A program made the position numbers and the translations under genes. A stretch of 10,989 nt of DNA from assembly GCA_003551805.1 (NCBI GenBank), contig PUNR01000126.1, positions 1 to 10,989 of the forward strand. The letters are read 5' to 3'. The notes beneath the pieces are model-generated. The model saw only the letters and a list, made by a program, of their open reading frames with translations, was not told the origin of the DNA and did no database searches. Source of the stretch: Loktanella sp. Lineage in GTDB: Bacteria; Pseudomonadota; Alphaproteobacteria; Rhodobacterales; Rhodobacteraceae. Below, piece by piece: positions 1-7,194 of this stretch (the stretch's first letter is position 1; every line of letters starts with the position of its first letter).

Positions 1-2163
1 CGCCATTGTGCCAGCCTCTGTCGGTTCGAACGCCAGCGCCAATCCCAGCGTAATGGCGGTAATCATGTTGACCCACAGGATCATCACCGGACTTAGCGGC
101 AAAAGCTGACCTGCCAGCAGCGCGGTCACGATGACAACGGATTCGCCTGCATTCGTGGGCAGCATCCAGCTGATCACCTTTTTGAGGTTGTCATAAACTG
201 TCCGCCCTTCACGCACAGCCGCAGCGATAGAGGCAAAGTTGTCGTCCGCCAGCACCAGATCAGCGGCTTCTTTGGCGGCCTCGGACCCTTTCAGGCCCAT
301 CGCGATGCCAGCGTCGGCGCGTTTCAGGGCGGGCGCATCATTCACCCCGTCACCGGTCATGGCGACGGACAGGCCGTTGGCCTGCAAGGCCGTGACAAGG
401 CGCAGCTTGTCTTCGGGGCTGGTGCGGGCGAAGACATCGACCACAGCGACCTCGCGCGCGAGTTGCGCATCGTCAAGCTGGTCAAGGTCGGCGCCTGTCA
501 ATACGCGGTCGGGGTTTTCCAGCCCGATCTGGGCCGCGATAGCCGCCGCAGTGCCAGCATGATCGCCGGTGATCATCTTGACCCTGATGCCTGCAGCGCG
601 ACATTCGGCAACGGCGGTAATCGCCTCGGGTCGGGGCGGGTCGATCAGGCCGACCAGACCTAGAAAGGTCAGCTTGCCGTCCAGCGTGTCGTCAATCTTT
701 TCACCCGTCTGGGGCCGGTCTGCCAGCGCCAGCACACGCAAACCGCGTCGCGCCATTGTATCAGCACGGTCCTGCCAGTGGCGCAGATCAATCCCCGCAC
801 ACATGCGCAGCACACGTTCGGGCGCACCTTTCACATATGTCATGCGTCCATCCGGCCCGTCGGTCAGCACCGCCATGTAACGGTGACGGCTGTCGAACGG
901 GATTGCGTCCAGACGCCGTGCTGTGATGTCCGGCGACACCTTCCCCGCAAAGGCCAGCAACGCACCTTCCATCGGGTCGCCTTCAACGATCCACGCGCCG
1001 TCCTTGTCGATCAGGGCAGCGTCGTTGCACAGCACCGCCGCGCGGGCCAGCGCGCCCAAATCGCCCGCAGGTGTGATTTCGCCTGTGGGTGCATAACCTT
1101 CGCCTGTAATGGTAAAGATGCCATCGGGTGTTTCAGCCGCAGCAACGACCATTTCGTTGCGGGTCAGCGTGCCTGTTTTGTCCGTGCAGATGACAGACAC
1201 AGACCCGATCGCCTCGATCGCGGGCAGACGACGGACGATGGCGTGACGGTTGGCCATCGCCTGCACACCAATCGCCAGTGTCACAGTCATGACGGCAGGC
1301 AAGCCTTCGGGGATCGCAGCGACGGCGATGGCTACAACGGTCATGAACAGGGTGGAAAAATCCTGATGCCCGACGAAATACCCCCAAGCCAGCAAAAGGC
1401 TTGCCGCCAGCACAATCAGGAATGAAAGCCAGCGCGCGAAATGGTCCATCTGCGTGACAAGGGGTGTGGTCAGTTGTTCGACCCCCGCCAGCAACCCGCC
1501 GATGCGCCCGATTTCGGTATCCGCAGCCGTGGCCACAACCAGACCACGCGCCGTGCCTTGGGTGACCAGCGTGCCTGACCAAAGCATAGAACTGCGATCG
1601 CCCAAGGGCGCCTCTGCCGCGACTGGGGCTGCGGCTTTTTCGACTGGCACGGATTCACCGGTCAGGATCGCCTCTTGCGCGGCTAGGCCCCGTGCCTCTA
1701 GCACGCGCAGGTCGGCGGGGACTTTGTCGCCCGCTTCGAGCAAGACGATGTCACCCGGGACCACCGCCGCGCCATCAACCGTCTGCCGTTGGCCATCGCG
1801 CAAGACTGCTGCACGCGGGGCGAGCATGTTGCGGATCGCAGCCATTGCCGCCTCGGCCTTGCCTTCTTGGATGAAACCGATTGTGGCATTGGCCAGAACC
1901 ACCGCGACAATCACACCTGTATCGATCCAGTGCTGCAGGAAACCTGTCACGATGGCCGCTGCGATCAGTACATAAATCAGCACGTTGTTGAATTGCAGCG
2001 CAAAGCGCAGCAGCGGCCCGCGCGCATGCGTGTCAGGCAGGCGGTTGGGACCGTGCGAGGCCAGCCGCTGCGCAGCTTGTTCGGCGGTCAGGCCGTCAGC
2101 GGTCGAGTTCAGATCGGTCAGGCAATCGGCGGCAGGTTTCGCATGTGGCGCAGTCAAAGTCAT
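1..2163 (-). CDS. P2-type (Ca2+/cation) transporting ATPase, C-terminus cut by window edge
   Basis: Inner-membrane ATP-driven cation pump of the P-type ATPase superfamily, closest in layout to the P2A (SERCA/PacL) group. The frame is open from ATG 2163 to the window edge, giving 721 residues; relatives are about 900, so roughly the last membrane helices (M7-M10) are missing. Visible in order: a cation-ATPase N-terminal domain (about 15-60), actuator-domain TGES (168-171), M4 PEGLP (285-289), the phosphorylation motif DKTGT with Asp328, the hinge motif TGDGVNDA (603-610), M5 with TNAGE (Asn671, Glu674) and M6 with ILWVNMITA (Asn699, Thr702). The spacing from Glu286 to Asp328 (42 residues) and across M5-M6 matches SERCA. 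The Asp of M6 (SERCA Asp800) is Ala703 here, so Ca2+ specificity is uncertain. The start lies one base after the upstream dehydrogenase stop (TGA-T-ATG) with no strong ribosome-binding site, suggesting translational coupling. The family is certain; the ion is not. Confidence 0.96.
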   Translation of the reverse strand, partial: MTLTAPHAKPAADCLTDLNSTADGLTAEQAAQRLASHGPNRLPDTHARGPLLRFALQFNNVLIYVLIAAAIVTGFLQHWIDTGVIVAVVLANATIGFIQEGKAEAAMAAIRNMLAPRAAVLRDGQRQTVDGAAVVPGDIVLLEAGDKVPADLRVLEARGLAAQEAILTGESVPVEKAAAPVAAEAPLGDRSSMLWSGTLVTQGTARGLVVATAADTEIGRIGGLLAGVEQLTTPLVTQMDHFARWLSFLIVLAASLLLAWGYFVGHQDFSTLFMTVVAIAVAAIPEGLPAVMTVTLAIGVQAMANRHAIVRRLPAIEAIGSVSVICTDKTGTLTRNEMVVAAAETPDGIFTITGEGYAPTGEITPAGDLGALARAAVLCNDAALIDKDGAWIVEGDPMEGALLAFAGKVSPDITARRLDAIPFDSRHRYMAVLTDGPDGRMTYVKGAPERVLRMCAGIDLRHWQDRADTMARRGLRVLALADRPQTGEKIDDTLDGKLTFLGLVGLIDPPRPEAITAVAECRAAGIRVKMITGDHAGTAAAIAAQIGLENPDRVLTGADLDQLDDAQLAREVAVVDVFARTSPEDKLRLVTALQANGLSVAMTGDGVNDAPALKRADAGIAMGLKGSEAAKEAADLVLADDNFASIAAAVREGRTVYDNLKKVISWMLPTNAGESVVIVTALLAGQLLPLSPVMILWVNMITAITLGLALAFEPTEAGTMA

Positions 2164-2164
2164 A

Positions 2165-2935
2165 TCATCGCGCCGTGTAGCCACCATCAATTACAATTTC
2201 GGTGCCAGTCACGAATTTGGCTTCGTCCGACGCCAGCCATACAACTGCCCAAGCGATGTCATCGGGTTCACCCATCGTCCCAATCGGATGGGCTGTCCCT
2301 GCTGCAGCTTTCGCTGCCTCTAGATCAGGGGCAGTGGCGCGGAGGTGGTTTTCAACCATGGGTGTCCAGATATACGCAGGGTGGATCGAGTTCACCCTGA
2401 TCTTTTCAGGCGCATAGGTGATGGCGTCGTTCTTGGTCATCAGTCGCACTGCACCTTTGGATGCATGATAGGGCGCGATATTCCCGATCCCGATCAGCCC
2501 TGCGATGGACGACAGGTTGATAATTGCACCTTTCCCCGCCGCACGCAGATGCGGGATCGCGTGTTTGGTGCCAAAGAATACCCCTTTCACATTGACCGCC
2601 TGAACCAGATCCCATTCGGCCTCGGTGACCTGATCGGTTGGTTTGGGGCTGCCAGATATGCCTGCATTGTTGACCAGCACATCCAGACCGCCGAAACGGG
2701 CCGCTGCTTCGTCGATCGCGGCCTTCATGCCTGTCTCGTCCGTGACATCGACCGGCCAAAAGGCTGCTTCATGCCCTTTTGAAACCAGTTCATCGGCCAA
2801 CGCTTTTCCCTCGGCCTCTGCCGTGTCGAAGATTGCAACCTTTGCACCCTCTTCGGCCATGCGGATCACGCAGGCCCGGCCGATGCCAACGGCACCTCCG
2901 GTGACGATGGCAGTTTTTTGTGAAAGTCGGTTCAT
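2165..2935 (-). CDS. Short-chain dehydrogenase/reductase (SDR), classical, NAD-type
   Basis: Cytosolic classical SDR oxidoreductase of 256 residues, the usual family length. It carries the nucleotide-binding motif TGGAVGIG (12-19), Asp37 at the end of the second strand (favours NAD(H) over NADP(H)), NNAG (89-92) and the catalytic tetrad Asn115, Ser143, Tyr156, Lys160 (YHASK). Near the C-terminus is the common IDGGYTA ending. The substrate cannot be read from sequence; SDRs of this shape oxidise secondary alcohols, sugars or 3-oxoacyl groups. I chose ATG 2935 because AAAGGA (2944-2949) sits 8 bases upstream and the protein then begins right at the Rossmann fold. An in-frame ATG at 3004 would add 23 residues with no homology-like content. 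The gene is first in an apparent operon with the P-type ATPase, though no biochemical link between the two is evident. Confidence 0.95.
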   Translation of the reverse strand: MNRLSQKTAIVTGGAVGIGRACVIRMAEEGAKVAIFDTAEAEGKALADELVSKGHEAAFWPVDVTDETGMKAAIDEAAARFGGLDVLVNNAGISGSPKPTDQVTEAEWDLVQAVNVKGVFFGTKHAIPHLRAAGKGAIINLSSIAGLIGIGNIAPYHASKGAVRLMTKNDAITYAPEKIRVNSIHPAYIWTPMVENHLRATAPDLEAAKAAAGTAHPIGTMGEPDDIAWAVVWLASDEAKFVTGTEIVIDGGYTAR

Positions 2936-2943
2936 GACGTTCG

Positions 2944-2949
2944 TCCTTT
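2944..2949 (-). promoter_or_regulatory. Ribosome-binding site of the SDR gene
   Basis: Reads AAAGGA on the minus strand, 8 bases before ATG 2935. It decides the start against the longer in-frame ATG at 3004. Confidence 0.75.
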
Positions 2950-3133
2950 CCTTGATGTGTTTGGCAATGCCCCTGATCCGCATAAAACGCTGTTGGCGCG
3001 GCAACGCGGGCCAATGACAGGGTGCCGATCATTTTGATGCTATCGGGCTTTGCCCGTGCCATCCGTGACATGGATCAATACAACTGACGAAAGCAGGTAA
3101 AGCGCGGTCAATGCGGTAAATTGCACATTTCAG

Positions 3134-3168
3134 GGCATGGATGGCGGTTCATAGCCGCCATCCATGCC
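3134..3168 (-). terminator. Perfect 14-bp hairpin after secDF, probable terminator
   Basis: Arms 3134-3147 and 3155-3168 are exact reverse complements (14 bp, no mismatch) around a 7-base loop. The structure begins 24 bases past the secDF stop and lies before the SDR gene, where a transcription end between two minus-strand operons is expected. There is no clear U-run on either strand, so it may act as a weak or Rho-assisted terminator, or protect the 3' end of the mRNA. The rest of 2950-3191 shows a small hairpin (5-bp arms at 3044-3048 and 3052-3056) in the SDR leader. I found no convincing -35/-10 pair there. Confidence 0.5.
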
Positions 3169-3191
3169 GCGATGTGACCTAGCCTGTCAGC

Positions 3192-5639
3192 TCATGCAGG
3201 GGCGCCGACAACGGCTGGGCTGCGCGCCGCCAGCCATACCAACACCGGGCCTGCCACAAACAGCGACGATGCCGTCGCGATCACGACGCCGGCAATCATC
3301 GGCCACGCAAACCCCGCAACTGCCGGCCCACCCCAGATCGCCATCGGCAACAGTGCCGCAAGGGTCGTGCCCGATGTGAAGATGCAACGTGCCAGTACTT
3401 GATTGAGGCTGCGGTCGATCACCTCGGACAGCGGCGTGTCACCGCTTGCGCGCAGATGTTCGCGGATGCGGTCATAGACCACCACCTTGTCATTCACCGA
3501 ATAGCCGATCAGCGTCAGCAGCGCGACAATGGTGGTCAGGTTCACTTCCCATCCGACCAAGGCGATGATGCCAAAGGTCTTTGTGATATCAAGGAACAGC
3601 ACGACAATCGCCCCGGCCGCGAAATGCCATTCAAACCGGACCCAGATATAGGCCAGCATCGCCAGAATGGCGAGCGACAGAGCGATAAGCCCGGTGGTCG
3701 CCAACTCACCACTGATGGTAGGGCCGACAAGGTCGATCCGGTCAAAGACTGCACCCGGCACCGCCTGCGCTGCTGCGGCCTCGACCGCGGCGACGGTCGC
3801 TTGTCCTGCCGCACCCTGAACGCGGATCAGCACCTCTGTCGGATCACCAAAGGCTTGCAGGCTGGCATCGCCCGCAACGCTGGCCGCTATAGCCGTCCGC
3901 AGATCAGCAAGCGGCACGGCGGCGTCAGAGCGTAGCACCATCTGCACGCCGCCGGTAAAGTCGATGCCAAGATTGGGTCCGGGCACCACAAGCGCCGTCA
4001 TCGCCCCGATGGACAGCATAGCGGACACAACCAAAGCCACCCGCCCGCGCCGCATGAAGGAAAATGCACCGGGTGCTGGCACCCGTCCGAATAGCGGTGC
4101 AATCGCGAGAGACGCAGGTTTGCGGCGCCGCACGAGGGCCTCCATCACCATCCGCATCAGCACGACGGCAGTGAACATCGAGATCACGATCCCAAGGCTC
4201 ATCGTGATGGCAAAGCCGCGCACGGCACCCGCACCGAACAGGAACAGCAGCACCATTGCCAAAAGAGTGGTGATATTGGCGTCAAAGATGGTCGCCCAAG
4301 CCTGCGCATAGCCTTGTTTCAATGCCTTCATCGCAACAGCACCTTTGGCGGTTTCTTCGCGGATACGGCTGAAGATCAGGATATTACTATCCACCGCGAT
4401 ACCAAGACACAGGATGATCCCCGCAATCCCCGGCAAAGTCAGCGTGGCCCCCAGCACGCCAAGCGCGGTCAGCGTCAGCATCACATTGACCCCAAGCACG
4501 GCGCTCGCCAAAAGCCCCCAGCCGCCGTAAAGCGTGACCATCATCACCATCACCAGCGCCAGACCGACGACGCCGGTGATCAGCCCCGATCTGATAGAGT
4601 CCGCACCAAGGGCGGCACCGACACTGCGCTCCTCAATCACCTCCAGCGAGGCGGGCAACGCGCCTGAGGTCAGTAGTACGGCAAGTGTCTGCGCCTCTTC
4701 CGGTGTGAAATTGCCGGTGATCTGGCCCTGCCCGCCGGGAATGACCGACTGGATGACGGGCGCAGTCAGCACCTGCCCGTCCAGCACCACAGCAAAGCGC
4801 TGGCCGATATTGGCGGCGGTGATTTCGGCAAAAGTGACGGCACCTTGGCGGTCAAAAGCAAAGGTGACCATGGGGCGGCCGGTGTCAGGATCAAATGCCA
4901 TCGCCGCTTGGTCCAATCGGTCACCGGACAAGGCGATGCGGTTTTCGACAGGAACTTGGCCGGTGCCATCGCGCAGATCAAGCATTGCGACGCCCGGACC
5001 AGGCTGGGCGGCGACCATCTGAAAGCTCATCTTGGCGGTCGACCCCAACAGCGCGCGCAATTGCGCCGGATTTTCGACGCCCGGCATCTGCACCAGAATA
5101 CGATCATCACCGACACGGCTGATCATCGGCTCGGATACGCCGACCTGATCAATACGCTGGCGAATGACCTCTAGGCTGCTATCGGCCGCGCTGGTGGCTG
5201 CGCGATCAAGACCGACAGCTGTCAGGGCAAGGCGCAAGATGCCATCCTTGTGCGTGACGGTAAAATCAACCGGCGTTCCCGGCTGTGCGGTTGCTGCCGC
5301 ACTTTCCTGCATGGCAGCGAATAATGCATCATCGGCGCCGACGCTCAGGGTCAGCCCGTCGCTGCTGATTGTTGCCTGACTTTGGTTCAGCGCCTGCATT
5401 TCAGCAACAAGCGTTTCCCGCAGATCCTGCAAGCGCGCCTGCGCCAGATCATCGCGGTCGACGGCCAGCAGCAGATGCGCGCCGCCTTGCAGGTCAAGAC
5501 CCAGTGACACAGTCTGGTTGGTCACCCAGTCGGGTAGCGCGCTGCGGGCGGTGGCGGGAAGAAAGTTCGGAATGGCTGTCGCCACTGCAAGAAACAGCAG
5601 TGCGACATAGGTCATAATGACCCATAAAGGTCGGCGCAT
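3192..5639 (-). CDS. secDF: Fused protein translocase subunit SecDF
   Basis: Inner-membrane accessory subunit of the Sec translocon (RND superfamily) that uses an ion gradient to pull exported proteins out on the periplasmic side. SecD and SecF are fused in one 815-residue chain. SecD half: TM1 (about 5-28), GLDLQGG (47-53), a large periplasmic P1 region (to about 340), then TM2-TM6 including GIAVDSNILIF with Asp417. SecF half: GIDFTGG (558-564), an LDITKTFG segment with Asp684, and GYSVNDKVVVYDRIRE (Asp717, Asp723, Arg724). In canonical SecF the Asp684 segment usually reads HDxxxTxG; here the His is Leu. ATG 5639 has a GGA 8 bases upstream; an in-frame TTG at 5645 would add only two residues. 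It follows the small protein gene by 47 bases and is likely in the antiporter operon. Most alphaproteobacteria I know of have separate secD and secF near yajC, so this may be a second copy. Confidence 0.95.
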   Translation of the reverse strand: MRRPLWVIMTYVALLFLAVATAIPNFLPATARSALPDWVTNQTVSLGLDLQGGAHLLLAVDRDDLAQARLQDLRETLVAEMQALNQSQATISSDGLTLSVGADDALFAAMQESAAATAQPGTPVDFTVTHKDGILRLALTAVGLDRAATSAADSSLEVIRQRIDQVGVSEPMISRVGDDRILVQMPGVENPAQLRALLGSTAKMSFQMVAAQPGPGVAMLDLRDGTGQVPVENRIALSGDRLDQAAMAFDPDTGRPMVTFAFDRQGAVTFAEITAANIGQRFAVVLDGQVLTAPVIQSVIPGGQGQITGNFTPEEAQTLAVLLTSGALPASLEVIEERSVGAALGADSIRSGLITGVVGLALVMVMMVTLYGGWGLLASAVLGVNVMLTLTALGVLGATLTLPGIAGIILCLGIAVDSNILIFSRIREETAKGAVAMKALKQGYAQAWATIFDANITTLLAMVLLFLFGAGAVRGFAITMSLGIVISMFTAVVLMRMVMEALVRRRKPASLAIAPLFGRVPAPGAFSFMRRGRVALVVSAMLSIGAMTALVVPGPNLGIDFTGGVQMVLRSDAAVPLADLRTAIAASVAGDASLQAFGDPTEVLIRVQGAAGQATVAAVEAAAAQAVPGAVFDRIDLVGPTISGELATTGLIALSLAILAMLAYIWVRFEWHFAAGAIVVLFLDITKTFGIIALVGWEVNLTTIVALLTLIGYSVNDKVVVYDRIREHLRASGDTPLSEVIDRSLNQVLARCIFTSGTTLAALLPMAIWGGPAVAGFAWPMIAGVVIATASSLFVAGPVLVWLAARSPAVVGAPA

Positions 5640-5686
5640 ATTCAATATCCATGATTGCCTGAAAGGTTGGTCTGACGTTGATCGTG

Positions 5687-6046
5687 TCAGGCAACAGGCG
5701 GACCACGCGAAGGCGGCAGGATAGCAGGTGATGCGTTCCGGATTGTAGGCGATGCAGCCCAGATCAGGTTGGACAGGTCATCAGACCGAATCAGCGTTAG
5801 TCTGGGCGGCGCCGCCAAATCTGCTGGATCGTCTTGCGCCAATGGCGCGCGGGCCAAATGGCGCTGCTGCGTCAAAACCCCGTCGGCAACCGATATCTGG
5901 CTTAGGGCAACCGGACGATCGGCGGCAATGGTTTTTTGCCCTAGCCCAGCGGGTATTGCATGGACCGCCAGCAAAAGCACAAACCCGGCGATCCAGCCAA
6001 ATTTTGCCGTGCCGATGTGCCACAGATGATGCCAGCGCTGCAGCAT
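5687..6046 (-). CDS. Small one-helix membrane or exported protein, unrecognised
   Basis: A 119-residue protein I do not recognise. The N-terminus is rich in His, Arg and Lys, followed by one hydrophobic stretch (about 17-35, WIAGFVLLLAVHAIPAG) that could be a signal peptide or anchor. The remaining ~80 residues are predicted soluble, with an Asp/Ala/Pro-rich middle and a Pro-rich tail, so they would lie in the periplasm. The coding case rests mainly on context. Its ATG overlaps the antiporter stop by one base (TAATG), a standard coupling arrangement, and it fills the space up to secDF with a 47-base gap. The upstream AAGGG is close to the ATG, which fits re-initiation rather than independent loading. 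There are no cysteines or catalytic motifs. The alternative is a chance open frame in high-GC DNA. Confidence 0.62.
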   Translation of the reverse strand: MLQRWHHLWHIGTAKFGWIAGFVLLLAVHAIPAGLGQKTIAADRPVALSQISVADGVLTQQRHLARAPLAQDDPADLAAPPRLTLIRSDDLSNLIWAASPTIRNASPAILPPSRGPPVA

Positions 6047-6966
6047 TACCCTTGAGCCGCCAGCACATAGGCCAGATAGGCCGCCAACAAAGCCACGCCC
6101 ATCCAGCGCCCGATCTTGGGGCGGGTCAACAGCAATGCCGTCAGCAACAGCGATACGGCAATCATGACCGGAAGATCAAATCGCAGAAACCGCCCCGCTA
6201 CCGGGATCGGCGCGATCATGGCGGTGACGCCAAGAATACCCAGCACGTTAAAGATGTTTGACCCGACAATATTGCCAATCGCAATCTCGGACTGGCGGCG
6301 GAAAGCGGCAATCAGCGATGTCGCGAGTTCCGGCAAAGATGTCCCGACAGCAACGATGGTCAGGCCGATAAACGCCTCTGAAATCCCAAAGCCGCGTGCG
6401 ATGGAAACCGCACCATCAACCAGAAAACGCGCACCGACCATCAGCACGACAAGCCCGCCAATGACCCACAGCGCTGACACCAGCGCCAAAGATGGCGCGG
6501 GCAGGTTTTCATCTTCTGCCGTGGCATCGCCGGGCGTGCGATAGGCCCAGATCAGATAGCCGACCAGACCAGCAACCAGCACAACCCCGGACAGCCGCCC
6601 CATATAGCCCAGCGCGAACACCGGCACCAACGCCAAGGCAGCAGCGACCATCACAAGCGTATCGCGCCGCAACGTCGCGCCGGTCACGGTGATCGGCCAG
6701 ACCAGCGCTGTCAGACCGACGATAAGCAGGATGTTAGCGATGTTGGATCCGATGATATTGCCAAGCGCGATATCGGGAACACCGCGCCAAGCAGCATCGA
6801 CAGACACAAGCAGTTCCGGCGTCGACGTACCGAACCCGACAACTGTCAGGCCGATCAGCAGTGGCGGAATGGCAAGACGCCGCGCGATACCAACGCTACC
6901 GCGCACCAGCGCCTCGCCACCGAAAAACAGGCCGATCAAACCGGCGACAAGATAGACATAATCCAA
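6046..6966 (-). CDS. Calcium/sodium antiporter, CaCA family (YrbG-like)
   Basis: Inner-membrane exchanger of the Ca2+/cation antiporter family, normally extruding Ca2+ against Na+ or H+ influx. The 306-residue protein has about ten hydrophobic segments and the two inverted alpha repeats that form the ion path. Alpha-1 has GFGTSTPELLVS (44-55) and GNIIGSNIANIL (69-80); alpha-2 has AVGTSLPELATS (206-217) and GNIVGSNIFNVL (231-242). The acidic ligands Glu51 and Glu213 are both present, so it looks functional. I place the start at TTG 6966: AAAGGA (6975-6980) lies 8 bases upstream and the protein then begins directly at TM1. An ATG at 7038 would add 24 polar residues and would translate through a perfect palindrome (6982-6998). 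It is the first gene of the likely antiporter / small protein / secDF operon. Confidence 0.94.
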   Translation of the reverse strand: MDYVYLVAGLIGLFFGGEALVRGSVGIARRLAIPPLLIGLTVVGFGTSTPELLVSVDAAWRGVPDIALGNIIGSNIANILLIVGLTALVWPITVTGATLRRDTLVMVAAALALVPVFALGYMGRLSGVVLVAGLVGYLIWAYRTPGDATAEDENLPAPSLALVSALWVIGGLVVLMVGARFLVDGAVSIARGFGISEAFIGLTIVAVGTSLPELATSLIAAFRRQSEIAIGNIVGSNIFNVLGILGVTAMIAPIPVAGRFLRFDLPVMIAVSLLLTALLLTRPKIGRWMGVALLAAYLAYVLAAQG

Positions 6967-6974
6967 CGGAGGCG

Positions 6975-6980
6975 TCCTTT
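6975..6980 (-). promoter_or_regulatory. Ribosome-binding site of the antiporter (supports a TTG start)
   Basis: AAAGGA on the minus strand, 8 bases before TTG 6966. No equally good site precedes ATG 7038. Confidence 0.65.
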
Positions 6981-6981
6981 G

Positions 6982-6998
6982 GGGCAGATGATCTGCCC
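6982..6998. promoter_or_regulatory. Perfect 8+1+8 palindrome upstream of the antiporter, candidate operator
   Basis: GGGCAGAT, one central base, ATCTGCCC: an exact inverted repeat that lies directly upstream of the antiporter ribosome-binding site. It could be a repressor operator, or in mRNA a 6-bp hairpin with a 5-base loop next to the ribosome-binding site. It does not match an operator I can name. Confidence 0.4.
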
Positions 6999-7194
6999 GC
7001 GCTGAGGTGGAATTGTGTATCAGCCCGATCCCGCGCAAGCCGTCTGGAAAAATAATGTTTGAGGCAACTTGTCGTCATGATGCCAAAGGACATCGGGGGC
7101 GCTGTCACTGGCTGCGCTGTGTCATGGCCAGACCCTGCGCAACGCAGTACATTACCACAACACCAACAACCGGACGATCCGGTATGAACGAGAC
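6999..7194. other. Divergent intergenic region, antiporter operon and CNNM gene
   Basis: Both flanking genes must be transcribed outward from here. I see two short hairpins (arms 7135-7139/7143-7147 and 7170-7174/7178-7182); the second lies 12 bases before the CNNM start. For the plus strand a weak pair TGGCCA (7125-7130) and TACATT (7148-7153), 17 bases apart, could be a promoter, but each hexamer matches consensus at only four of six places. I found no convincing minus-strand promoter. Confidence 0.4.

Noticed and set aside
22..31. GGTTCGAA resembling a tRNA T-loop
   Set aside because: It lies inside the ATPase frame at M6 and has no surrounding cloverleaf.
778..2400. Long plus-strand open frames opposite the P-type ATPase and SDR (for example 778-1425, 1454-1975, 1789-2400)
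   Set aside because: They are antisense to clearly coding sequence with intact catalytic motifs, show low-complexity Arg/Ser/Ala composition, and are expected shadows in high-GC DNA.
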